DNA of 64,000 bases from Flavitalea sp966112615 (lineage in GTDB: Bacteria > Bacteroidota > Bacteroidia > Chitinophagales > Chitinophagaceae): assembly GCA_966112615.1 (NCBI GenBank), contig CBHWDO010000006.1, positions 1 through 64,000 of the forward strand, written 5' to 3'. Each line of letters starts with the position of its first letter. The stretch's first letter is position 1. The notes beneath the pieces were generated by a model. It saw only the letters and a list, made by a program, of their open reading frames with translations. It had not been told where the DNA came from and made no database searches. The translations under genes were made by a program, and so were the position numbers. Shown here piece by piece: positions 17,783 through 25,869 of the stretch.

Positions 17783-18013
17783 GGGTCGATTTTTCTATTG
17801 GATTAGGATGCTAAGTGCTCGATATAAGAACACTACTAATGTAATTTTAGTATTCGTAGTGTGGTAGTTTTTGATATTAAGAATTAGAGTTGTAAGTGCA
17901 AACCCCTAGATTATTTTTCGGAAAAGTTTATAGATCGTGCCCAAAATGGGAACAATTATAATTATATTCAGTTATGCATTTTCATGTTTTAACCATGTAA
18001 AACCTTATTAATT
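17783..18013. other. 231-bp divergent intergenic region with an inverted repeat
   Basis: The region separates the T9SS-module gene from the EF-hand-like gene. It contains an ACACTAC (17830-17836) / GTAGTGT (17856-17862) inverted repeat with a 19-bp spacer, plus an inner TACTAA / TTAGTA pair. No convincing promoter pair is visible. Confidence 0.3.
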
Positions 18014-18559
18014 ATGCTCGATCAATTAATGAACCTCGTTAAGGAAAAAGCAGGAGGCGCTATTATCAATAACCCTGCCATTCCGAATGAAAAAAACGAT
18101 GAAGCGATCCAGGAGACCGGTAATTCGATTTTCAATAGTATCCAGGGCGCTTTGGCCGGTGGAGGATTGTCGAACCTTATGGGTATGTTTAGTGGTAAGC
18201 AGAATGTGCAGGAAAGTCCGGTTACACACGATGCTATTGGAAATGTAATGACTCATTTAAAGGAGAAACTTGGATTAAGTACTGACCAGGCAAGCCAGGT
18301 GGCAGGGCAGGTGGTACCGGATGTCATGAATGGAATGGTGCAAAAGACGAATGATCCGAATGATTCAAGTTTTAATATCCAGGATATCTTCAATAGTTTA
18401 TCGGGAGGTAAAACCAGTGGTATGAATCTGCAGGGAATGCTGGATAAATTCAAGCTCGACCAGGATGGAGATGGTGATACAGATTTCAATGATTTGAAAG
18501 CTATGTTTGCAGGAGGAGGAGGAAGTTTATTTGATAAGGTAAAAGGAATGTTCAAATAA
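18014..18559 (+). CDS. hypothetical protein with an EF-hand-like loop
   Basis: I do not recognise a characterised family with certainty. The 181-residue product has no signal peptide. Its N-terminal half is Gly/Asn-rich with short helical segments (MLDQLMNLVKEKAGGAI; QGALAGGGLSNLMGMF), the middle (about 65-110) is a helical segment of the kind found in DUF937/DUF2780-like proteins, and residues about 150-162 read DQDGDGDTDFNDL, a calcium-loop or dockerin-like pattern with acidic residues at alternate positions. It ends in a small Lys-rich amphipathic helix. Such small cytoplasmic proteins are common in Bacteroidota. It stands alone upstream of tRNA-Ser. Confidence 0.6.
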   Translation: MLDQLMNLVKEKAGGAIINNPAIPNEKNDEAIQETGNSIFNSIQGALAGGGLSNLMGMFSGKQNVQESPVTHDAIGNVMTHLKEKLGLSTDQASQVAGQVVPDVMNGMVQKTNDPNDSSFNIQDIFNSLSGGKTSGMNLQGMLDKFKLDQDGDGDTDFNDLKAMFAGGGGSLFDKVKGMFK

Positions 18560-18684
18560 TATTGTGTGCATTTGATCGTCTGAAACTCTTTGCTGGCAAG
18601 GGTTTGAAGATATGAATCAGAAAAATATCTGAGTAACATCAATAATTTTTTTGGTAGATATTGTTCAAATCCTACTTTTGCCGC

Positions 18685-18772
<88 letters not shown>

Positions 18773-18803
18773 AAAACCCGGGAATATTTTTTCCGGGTTT
18801 TTT
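18773..18803 (+). terminator. intrinsic terminator of tRNA-Ser
   Basis: AAAACCCGG (18773-18781) pairs with CCGGGTTTT (18793-18801) around an 11-nt loop and runs into a T-tract. It starts directly after the CCA end. Confidence 0.85.
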
Positions 18804-18837
18804 ATTTCCCCTTACTTGTGTTAAAGCTTTTCTCTCT

Positions 18838-18860
18838 GCATAGTTCAGCTGGTTGAACAC
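18838..18860 (+). other. possible tRNA 5'-half relic
   Basis: The segment TAGTTCAGCTGGTTGAAC (18841-18858) matches a canonical tRNA position 8-9 plus D arm: stem GTTC/GAAC and loop AGCTGGTT with the conserved GG. No anticodon or T arm follows, and the preceding bases have no partner. It lies about 65 bp after tRNA-Ser. It may be a remnant of a second tRNA or a chance match. Confidence 0.35.
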
Positions 18861-18974
18861 ATACATATGGTATTTAATTTTTATATTATTATTTATTAGT
18901 TGAAACTCCTCCCTTAGAAAGTTTTATATATCTCCCCTTGAGACTCGCTTCATTACCAATAATTGACATAGCTC

Positions 18975-20342
18975 ATGAGCATGAAGATCTTACTGACCGC
19001 ATTTCTTATCATTCTGAAGATTGGTTTTATTAATGCACAACAATTTGACCCGGCACTTCAAAAGCTGGTGAAGAGTGCTTATGAAAAGAATGATACTATC
19101 AGATTGAATAATATCAGGATCCAGCAGGCACAAATTGATGAAAGGATCACTCGCAACAATTATCTTCCCAAACTCACTGCCAATGCCACTTATACGAGGT
19201 TGAATGATGATATCATTTTTCCTCCTGATATGCAATCGCTTCTTTTGGGAACACAAAGACTATTAATCAAAGAAGGGGCAGGACTGCCTTTTAATAGTAC
19301 ACTTCCTCCATCCGTTAGTTTGACGCCGGTTCCGCCCATCCAGGAAAAAAATATTTTCAAGATCACCGGTAACACGCAATGGCTTTTGTTCAGTGGGTTT
19401 AAAGTTGAAAATGGAATCAAAGCATTTCGTCATCAGCAAAATGCGCTTTCTTATGGAACACAAAAGCAACAGGCCAGGTTGCTACTGGAGATCGCTGATC
19501 TGTACGATAAGCTTGCATTATTATACGCATCTGATAGTGTTATCAGAAGTTCGGATGCATTGCTTGACCGTCAACAGCGCTATGTGGAAGGCGCTATAAA
19601 AAATGGATTGGCAACGCCTATTGAAAGAAAGAAAATTGAACTGGCAAGACAAAAATTACAATTGAGAATTGTTGAGAATGAAGGCAACAGGCTTACTCTT
19701 TTAGAAAGATTACACCAGCTTACAGGTGAAGAATTTGATTTTCTGAATGGACTTCGACCAATACTACTTCCAATGATATTGGAAAATGATACGCTTGTCC
19801 AGGAAAGATCAGAGATACGTTCCCTGGACGAAGCCATTCTTGCTTCAAAATTCAAAGAGAAAGCTGAAAGAAGTGAATACATTCCTAAGCTCGCTGCATT
19901 TGCTCAATATGAATTTCGCAAACAGGATCTCTCCCTGCTGGATCCCAGGTGGTACGCAGGTTTGAGGCTTCAGTGGAATATTTTCGATGGTTTTGCTACA
20001 AGAGATAATGCAAGAAGAATTGCTTTGGAACGACAGGCTTATGAAGTTCAGAAAGAATCTGTACAGGATCTTATACAATTGGGAAAAGCAAAAGCCCAGC
20101 ATGAATTGAAAACTGCCAATCAAAGGATCAGCATGTTGAATGCGCAGATAGCATTGTCTGCCGATTCATATGAATTCGTTGCTAAACAATACAATAACGG
20201 GCTTACCACGATGACCGAATTATTGAATGCATTGAATGATCTTGAAAAAGCGCGCTTTGATATACAGCAGGCATATTATGACCAGCGCAGATCAAGCATG
20301 CAGCTATTAGACGTAAACGGGACTTTACTTAACCAATTCTAA
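18975..20342 (+). CDS. TolC-family outer-membrane efflux protein
   Basis: This 455-residue protein has a signal peptide (about 1-22, ending INAQ) and the two repeated OEP helical hairpins typical of TolC. The N-terminal half has the usual NYLPKLTANATYTRLN strand segment and the second repeat YIPKLAAFAQYEF. It should form the trimeric outer-membrane channel of a tripartite exporter. It is followed after 10 bp by a HlyD-type adaptor and then an ABC-2 permease, so the three are one operon. Either the ATG at 18975 or the one two codons later could be the start. Substrate unknown. Confidence 0.9.
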   Translation: MSMKILLTAFLIILKIGFINAQQFDPALQKLVKSAYEKNDTIRLNNIRIQQAQIDERITRNNYLPKLTANATYTRLNDDIIFPPDMQSLLLGTQRLLIKEGAGLPFNSTLPPSVSLTPVPPIQEKNIFKITGNTQWLLFSGFKVENGIKAFRHQQNALSYGTQKQQARLLLEIADLYDKLALLYASDSVIRSSDALLDRQQRYVEGAIKNGLATPIERKKIELARQKLQLRIVENEGNRLTLLERLHQLTGEEFDFLNGLRPILLPMILENDTLVQERSEIRSLDEAILASKFKEKAERSEYIPKLAAFAQYEFRKQDLSLLDPRWYAGLRLQWNIFDGFATRDNARRIALERQAYEVQKESVQDLIQLGKAKAQHELKTANQRISMLNAQIALSADSYEFVAKQYNNGLTTMTELLNALNDLEKARFDIQQAYYDQRRSSMQLLDVNGTLLNQF

Positions 20343-20352
20343 ATAATTACTG

Positions 20353-21324
20353 ATGAGAAAATATTTTCAATTTTTTGCCGCAGGAATGATTATGTTGCTT
20401 TTATCCTGTGGAGAAGATGATAACAAAAACGGCAGCATTGAAAACCAGGGAAAGGTCAAGCTGGAAACAGTTGGGGTTGTGTCAAAAATTGCAGGTCGAA
20501 TCATACAGATCAATGTACAGGAAGGTGAATCGGTTAAGAAAGGGGATACACTTGCCATCCTTGATGTTCCTGAATTGAATTCAAAGTTGCAGCAGGCGGA
20601 AGGCGCCATAGTTAGTGCGCAGGGACAATTAAATCTTGCATTAAATGGGGCAACGAGTGAGCAGGTCGACCAGGTTCAGGCACAGATTGAAGCTGCGAAT
20701 GCTCAATTACAATTTGCGGAAGAGTCATACAAGCGAATGAGCAATATGTATGCAGATTCCCTGGTATCTGCGCAACAGTTTGATGAGGTGGAAAGTAAAT
20801 ACAAAGCTGCACAGGCACAGGTAAAAGCGCTCCAGGCAAAAAAGAAAGAAGTCAATAAAGGAGCCAGACCTGAAAATATACAGGCAGCAAGAGGGCAGGT
20901 CGATAGAGCTGTCGGGGCAAAGAATGAAGTCTTGCAGGCGCAAAAAGAGAGATTTATAGTAGCTCCATCTGATATGATCATAGAAAGCATTGCGTTGAAG
21001 CCCGGAGAGTTGGCAACTCCCGGATATACCATTTTTAATGGGTTTCAAAAAGGTTCCACTTATTTTAGGTTTACTGTCAGTGAATCGAAAATCAATGCAT
21101 ACCAGCTTAATCAAACGGTAACTGTTGAAGTTCCCTATACCGATAAAACCTTACAGGGCAAGGTTGTCAGTGTAAGACAATTGCCAAGGTATGCTGAGAA
21201 TACCAGCACTTCACCTAATTATAAACTTGGCGAAAGCATATTTGAATTGAGAGTAAATCCTGTGAATGTTCAGGATGCTGCTGGATTGTATGCGAATTCA
21301 ACAGTCCTTCTGCAAACCAAATAA
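20353..21324 (+). CDS. HlyD-family periplasmic adaptor lipoprotein
   Basis: This 323-residue adaptor links an inner-membrane transporter to TolC. The signal ends in lipobox LLSC, giving an acylated N-terminal cysteine. The biotinyl-lipoyl-like half-motifs are GRIIQINVQEGESVKKGDTLAILD (early; about residues 46-75) and a late APSDMIIESIALKPGELATP segment. Between them lies a long Gln/Ala-rich coiled-coil hairpin (about 75-190). The final third is the beta-barrel domain. It resembles the YhiI/EmrA-type adaptors that pair with ABC-2 permeases. The next gene starts 7 bp downstream. Confidence 0.88.
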   Translation: MRKYFQFFAAGMIMLLLSCGEDDNKNGSIENQGKVKLETVGVVSKIAGRIIQINVQEGESVKKGDTLAILDVPELNSKLQQAEGAIVSAQGQLNLALNGATSEQVDQVQAQIEAANAQLQFAEESYKRMSNMYADSLVSAQQFDEVESKYKAAQAQVKALQAKKKEVNKGARPENIQAARGQVDRAVGAKNEVLQAQKERFIVAPSDMIIESIALKPGELATPGYTIFNGFQKGSTYFRFTVSESKINAYQLNQTVTVEVPYTDKTLQGKVVSVRQLPRYAENTSTSPNYKLGESIFELRVNPVNVQDAAGLYANSTVLLQTK

Positions 21325-21331
21325 TGTTATA

Positions 21332-22501
21332 ATGAAAAACTTTGTAAGATTATTAGGTATTGAATTCAAACGCATTTTTTCGAACAGTGTGTTGGTGGCC
21401 ATTTTTTTTGGTGCACCCATTTTGTATGGGATCATGTTTGCGAATGTTTATAAGAAAGGTAAGCTAACGGATATGCATATAGTGGTGATTGATGAAGACA
21501 ATTCACCGCTTTCAGGTCGGATCATTGAAGCATTGAATGATAATGAAGCATTACTGGTAAGTAAGGTACAGTATGGTCCGGGTAATATTGATCGTGAAAT
21601 GCCTTCACAGGAATATGTATCTGTGGTAACCATACCTGATGGCTTTGAATCGGATGTATTGCAAAAGCGTTATCCTGAAATAATGGTGGATATAAATCTT
21701 GCGAACCTTGTGCCGGCAAATTTCGCTACAAGGGCCATCCAGACTGTACTTGGAACCATCAGTGCAGGAGTTGAGATAGAATCTTTGGAGAAAGCAGGTG
21801 CTGATCCTGAAAGTGCTTCACAACGATATGAGCCATTTAAAGTGAATTACAACCGGATGTATAATCCTGCCAGTAATTATATGGAATTAATGATGCCGGG
21901 GATACTGGGAACCATCATGCAGCAGGTGTTATTCCTGGGACTTGCGCTGGTTTTCGCACGTGATTTTGAAGATGGATATTTCAGCAAACTGGTAGTGGCA
22001 AGCAGGTGGTCGTTGTATCATATTGTGTTGAAAGCCTTGCCGTTTATATTATTAAGCATAGTGATGTGGCTGGTGGTAGGAAGTTTCTATCCGATTTTCG
22101 GAATTGATATCCCTGTGTTTACATGGCCGATGGTTTTATTGGTAAGCATTTTTACACTGGCTTGCATGTTTATCGGGATGTTGTTCTCATTGGCAATTCC
22201 CAGTCAGCTAAAGGCAACGGAATTACTGATGGTATTGGCGACCCCATCGTTTCTTTTAAGCGGTTATACATGGCCGTTAGAAGCGATGCCAAGGCTCATA
22301 CAACACTTTTCCAATCTTTTACCGCTTACCCATTTTTTGCGAGGCTTTCGGCGGATTGCTATTTATCGTGGGACAGTGGCAGATATTCAACCGCAGTTGA
22401 TGGCGTTGGCATGGATCAGTATTGTGTGTTTCATTTTGATGATTGTTTTATTGCAGGTGAAAATTAACCGGCAACAAAAATTAGTTCGGGCTAATGTCTA
22501 A
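21332..22501 (+). CDS. ABC-2 type permease (YhhJ-like)
   Basis: This 389-residue inner-membrane protein has one N-terminal membrane segment (about 15-33), a large extracytoplasmic domain (about 35-195) and five to six C-terminal membrane segments (about 205-380). The GYTWPLEAMP segment and LPLTHFLRGFR motif are typical of ABC-2 permeases of the YhhJ/drug-export type. I chose the ATG at 21332 because the longer frame overlaps the adaptor gene by 59 bp and its extra residues are not family-like. No ATP-binding subunit is encoded in the operon or window, so the ATPase must act in trans. The stop codon overlaps the convergent oxidoreductase gene by 4 bp. Confidence 0.88.
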   Translation: MKNFVRLLGIEFKRIFSNSVLVAIFFGAPILYGIMFANVYKKGKLTDMHIVVIDEDNSPLSGRIIEALNDNEALLVSKVQYGPGNIDREMPSQEYVSVVTIPDGFESDVLQKRYPEIMVDINLANLVPANFATRAIQTVLGTISAGVEIESLEKAGADPESASQRYEPFKVNYNRMYNPASNYMELMMPGILGTIMQQVLFLGLALVFARDFEDGYFSKLVVASRWSLYHIVLKALPFILLSIVMWLVVGSFYPIFGIDIPVFTWPMVLLVSIFTLACMFIGMLFSLAIPSQLKATELLMVLATPSFLLSGYTWPLEAMPRLIQHFSNLLPLTHFLRGFRRIAIYRGTVADIQPQLMALAWISIVCFILMIVLLQVKINRQQKLVRANV

Positions 22502-23496
22502 GCCTCTACAATCATCTTCCCGGTATTATTACCTTTGAACAATCCCAGCAAAGCTTTTGGTAAATTCTCAAAACCTTTCTCAATGGTTTCGGTGGTTTTA
22601 AGTTTACCTTCTTTCACCCATTGAACAAGGTGTTGAATGCCTTCCGGAAATTTATCCTGGAAATTACTTACGATAAAGCCCTGCATCAATACGCTGCGGG
22701 TGAGTAGCATGGGCTGAATTCTTGGACCCATTGGCGCTTCCGTGGAATTGTATAAGGAGATCTGTCCGCATAAAGGAATACGCGCATGAAAGTTGATGTT
22801 TTTGATCACTGCATCCGAGATCTCTCCACCAACATTATCAAAATAAACATCCACACCATTCGGGCATGCATCCGCAATAGCTTTGGTCATATCTGTTGTG
22901 GTTTTGTAATTGATGGCTTCATCAAAACCAAACTCTTTTTTCAGCAACTCAATTTTATCATCAGACCCTGCGATGCCCACCACATGGCAGCCCTGGATCT
23001 TGGCGATTTGTCCAACCACCGTACCCACAGCACCCGCAGCTCCTGAAACCACTACAGTTTCTCCTGCTTTCGGTTTTCCAATATGCATCAAACCGAAATA
23101 AGCGGTGAGGCCGGGCATGCCCAATATGCCGAGGTAATAGCTAGGAGGAGCGAGGCTGGCATCAACCTTCCTGGCATCCTTTTCATTTGCAATAAATTCC
23201 TGTTGCCAGGGAAATTGACCAATCACTACATCGCCTTCTTTGAATTGATCAGAGGATGATTTTGTCACTTTTGCAATCACACCACCATATAAAGGTTTGT
23301 TTACTTCAAAAGGAGGAGCATATGACTTCGCATCATTCATTCTTCCGCGCATGTAAGGGTCAACGGAATAGTAGAGGCCTTTGAGTAGGATCTCTCCGGG
23401 CTTAATTTCTGGAAGTTCGACGGAGGTCATTTTGAAATTGTCGGGGGTGGGAAGACCTTTGGGGCGGGAGGCGAGGAGTATTTGTTTATTGGCCAT
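22498..23496 (-). CDS. NADP-dependent oxidoreductase, zinc-independent MDR family
   Basis: This 332-residue cytoplasmic protein belongs to the medium-chain reductase group that includes leukotriene B4 12-hydroxydehydrogenase / 15-oxoprostaglandin 13-reductase and bacterial CurA. Marks are the early YYSVDPYMRGRM segment, the nucleotide-binding VVSGAAGAVGTVVGQIAKIQG near residue 145 (quoted in part: AAGAVGTVVGQIAK), DVYFDNVGG and the C-terminal GKMIVE end. Members reduce the C=C bond of alpha,beta-unsaturated carbonyls with NADPH, often as detoxification. No zinc ligands are seen. It is monocistronic and divergent from the Gfo/Idh/MocA gene. Confidence 0.9.
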   Translation of the reverse strand: MANKQILLASRPKGLPTPDNFKMTSVELPEIKPGEILLKGLYYSVDPYMRGRMNDAKSYAPPFEVNKPLYGGVIAKVTKSSSDQFKEGDVVIGQFPWQQEFIANEKDARKVDASLAPPSYYLGILGMPGLTAYFGLMHIGKPKAGETVVVSGAAGAVGTVVGQIAKIQGCHVVGIAGSDDKIELLKKEFGFDEAINYKTTTDMTKAIADACPNGVDVYFDNVGGEISDAVIKNINFHARIPLCGQISLYNSTEAPMGPRIQPMLLTRSVLMQGFIVSNFQDKFPEGIQHLVQWVKEGKLKTTETIEKGFENLPKALLGLFKGNNTGKMIVEA

Positions 23497-23611
23497 AAAG
23501 ATTATTTAATATGTTATTAGTTGTGATAAAATGCTGTGCCATATTAAAACTGCTGAACCTTCACTCAAAACCCTCCCAAATTTCCTATATTTCCACAAAC
23601 AACTCTAGTTC

Positions 23612-24913
23612 ATGGAACAGAAAAGAAGATCCTTTCTTAAACTTTCCGGTATGGTGGTTGCCGCCGGTGCATTGCCTTTCAATATTATCAATGCGCAACC
23701 GCGTAATAAACGTATCAATGCGGATACGATTAAAGTTGGACTGATCGGATGTGGTGGCAGAGGGAGTGGGGCGGCCAGCCAGGCTTTGCAGGCTGATCCT
23801 AACGTGGTGCTGCATGCCATGGGGGATATCTTTGAAGACCAGCTGAAAAAGTCCATCGAAAACCTGAAGGAAATTCATGGCGATAAAGTGGCGGTTTCAC
23901 CTGAACACCAATACGTTGGTTTTGATGCCTATAAAAAAGTGCTTGCATCTGGCGTTGATGTAGTGATCCTCGCAACTACACCAAGTTTTCGTCCGCTACA
24001 CATCGAAGCCGCAGTGGAAGCGGGTAAACATATCTTCTGCGAAAAGCCCGTTGCCGTAGATGCTGCAGGTATTCGCAAAGTGCTGGAAGCTTCTAAAAAA
24101 GCCAAGGCCAAAAATGTAAGCATTGTTTCGGGTTTTTGCTGGCGCTTTCATGAACCGAAGCGTGCAATTTTTGGTAAAATCAATTCAGGCGCTATCGGAC
24201 AGGTTGCTGCAGTCTATAATACATACAACACCGGTGCTACTTATCGCACCTGGCAGTCGGAAAACCCAAGACTGGAATCGGCCGAATGGCAACTGAGGAA
24301 CTGGCCTTTTTTCAACTGGCTATCAGGTGATCATATAGTGGAGCAGGCGGTTCACAGCGTGGATATGATGAATTGGGCTTTTGGGGATATTAACCCTGTG
24401 AGTGCAGTGGCAACTGGTGGTCGACAGGTTCGTGTGGATCCGAAAACCGGTAATATTTATGATCATTTCGCAGTGACCTACGAATATCCTAACGGTGCAA
24501 AAGGTTTTCATATGTCTAGACAGCAACCTGGTTGTGAAAACGCTTACTCCGTAGAAGCCTGGGGCTCTAAAGGAAATGCTGTGATCGATATTTTTAAAAA
24601 TCTTCACCAGATCAATGCTAACGGAAAGACCTGGAACTATACCGGGAAGGATAATGATATGTATCAAACGGAGCACGATGAACTTTTTGCTGCTATCAGG
24701 AAAGGTAAAGTGATCAGCCAGGGCGATGATGTGGCGCGTGGATCCATGCTCGCAATCTTAGGAAGAATGGCTGCTTACACAGGTAAAAAGATCACCTGGG
24801 AAGAAGCTATGAACTCTCAGGAAATCCTGGGTCCTGATCCGGCAACCTTTAGTTTTGATCTCACCACTCCTGTTACTGCAGTCGCTACTCCAGGCGTTAC
24901 ATTGTTTAAATAA
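23612..24913 (+). CDS. Gfo/Idh/MocA-family oxidoreductase with Tat-type leader
   Basis: This 433-residue protein starts with a twin-arginine leader (KRRSFLKLSGMVVAAGALPF) and is thus probably exported folded with its NAD(P) cofactor. The Rossmann domain (about 38-170) carries GLIGCGGRGSGAA and the CEKPVAVD motif; the C-terminal domain (about 175-430) has HIVEQAVHSVDMMNWAFGD, with the expected substrate-binding histidine and aspartate. Family members oxidise or reduce sugars and derivatives. It is followed after 10 bp by a sugar-phosphate isomerase/epimerase-like gene with its own twin-arginine leader, so the two likely process the same carbohydrate in the periplasm. Substrate unknown. Confidence 0.88.
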   Translation: MEQKRRSFLKLSGMVVAAGALPFNIINAQPRNKRINADTIKVGLIGCGGRGSGAASQALQADPNVVLHAMGDIFEDQLKKSIENLKEIHGDKVAVSPEHQYVGFDAYKKVLASGVDVVILATTPSFRPLHIEAAVEAGKHIFCEKPVAVDAAGIRKVLEASKKAKAKNVSIVSGFCWRFHEPKRAIFGKINSGAIGQVAAVYNTYNTGATYRTWQSENPRLESAEWQLRNWPFFNWLSGDHIVEQAVHSVDMMNWAFGDINPVSAVATGGRQVRVDPKTGNIYDHFAVTYEYPNGAKGFHMSRQQPGCENAYSVEAWGSKGNAVIDIFKNLHQINANGKTWNYTGKDNDMYQTEHDELFAAIRKGKVISQGDDVARGSMLAILGRMAAYTGKKITWEEAMNSQEILGPDPATFSFDLTTPVTAVATPGVTLFK

Positions 24914-24923
24914 CCTAACCCTC

Positions 24924-25817
24924 ATGCATAGACGATCTTTCATTAAAAACAGCTCACTGGCCGCAACAACGCTGGCCATGGGCATTCCAGCGTTTGCAAC
25001 TGAAAAATCAGCATCCAGGGTCAGCATTAAAAAAAGTCTGAAGATCGAAATGGTTGAAGGCAATGCATCTTTGCTGGACAAATTCAAGATGCTGAAAGAG
25101 CTTGGTTATGATGGGGTAGAATTCAGTTCGCCCCATACATACGATAACAAAGAGATCCTGAATGCCCGCGATAAAACAGGGCTTGAAATTCCTGGAGTGG
25201 TGAATTCAGAACACTGGAAATCTCCATTGTCTCATCCTGATCCCAAAGTGCGTGAAATGTGTTTCAATTCAATGATCACTTCGTTACAAGATTGTAAATT
25301 GTATGGTGGTACAACGGTCTTGCTGGTGGCTGGTGTAGTGAATGATAAGATCAGTTATGCTGATGCATACAAGCGCACACAATCAGAAATTAAAAAACTG
25401 ATTCCTTATGCTGAAAAAACCGGGATCAAGATCGCGATTGAAAACGTCTGGAATAATTTCCTGATCAGTCCAATGGAAGCTGCTCAATATGTTGATGAAA
25501 TCAATCATCCGCTGGTTGGCTGGTATTTCGATATCGGTAATATCCTTCGATACGGATGGCCGGAACAGTGGATTGAAACGCTCAACAAGCGAATCATGAA
25601 ACTGGATGTAAAAGAATTTAGCCGTAAAAAGCAGAACGATGAAGGTCTTTGGAAAGGCTTTGATGTTGAATTAATGGATGGAGATAATAACTGGCCGGTG
25701 ATCATGCAGGCGCTTGAAAAAATTAATTATAATGGATGGGCATCCGCTGAAGTTCCGGGTGGCGACAGGGAAAGATTGAAAGTCATCATCGATAGGATGA
25801 ATAAAATATTTGGATAA
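24924..25817 (+). CDS. TIM-barrel sugar isomerase/epimerase-like protein, Tat-type leader
   Basis: This 297-residue protein belongs to the AP-endonuclease-2 / xylose isomerase-like TIM-barrel family. The start is the ATG at 24924, because it opens with MHRRSFIKNSSLAATTLAMG, a twin-arginine leader; the longer open frame upstream overlaps the previous gene. Metal-site candidates are the Glu in IAIENVWN, the Asp in WYFDIGN and the Glu in ASAEVPGGD, as expected for this family. The neighbour upstream is a Gfo/Idh/MocA oxidoreductase, a very common pairing in Bacteroidota. The exact sugar cannot be read from the sequence. A terminator follows. Confidence 0.85.
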   Translation: MHRRSFIKNSSLAATTLAMGIPAFATEKSASRVSIKKSLKIEMVEGNASLLDKFKMLKELGYDGVEFSSPHTYDNKEILNARDKTGLEIPGVVNSEHWKSPLSHPDPKVREMCFNSMITSLQDCKLYGGTTVLLVAGVVNDKISYADAYKRTQSEIKKLIPYAEKTGIKIAIENVWNNFLISPMEAAQYVDEINHPLVGWYFDIGNILRYGWPEQWIETLNKRIMKLDVKEFSRKKQNDEGLWKGFDVELMDGDNNWPVIMQALEKINYNGWASAEVPGGDRERLKVIIDRMNKIFG

Positions 25818-25837
25818 AGATGTTGTGATAACGTAAG

Positions 25838-25868
25838 AAAAAGAGCCAGTTTATACCGGCTCTTTTTT
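25838..25868. terminator. bidirectional terminator
   Basis: AAAAAGAGCC (25838-25847) pairs with GGCTCTTTTT (25858-25867) over 10 bp with a 10-nt loop. It has T-runs for both strands and lies between the convergent epimerase and LamG genes. Confidence 0.88.
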
Positions 25869-25869
25869 G

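Noticed and set aside
21266..21331. N-terminal extension of the ABC-2 permease
   Set aside because: The extra 22 codons overlap the adaptor gene and do not look like a permease start; the ATG at 21332 fits better.
24855..24923. N-terminal extension of the TIM-barrel epimerase
   Set aside because: It overlaps the upstream gene, and the twin-arginine leader begins at 24924.
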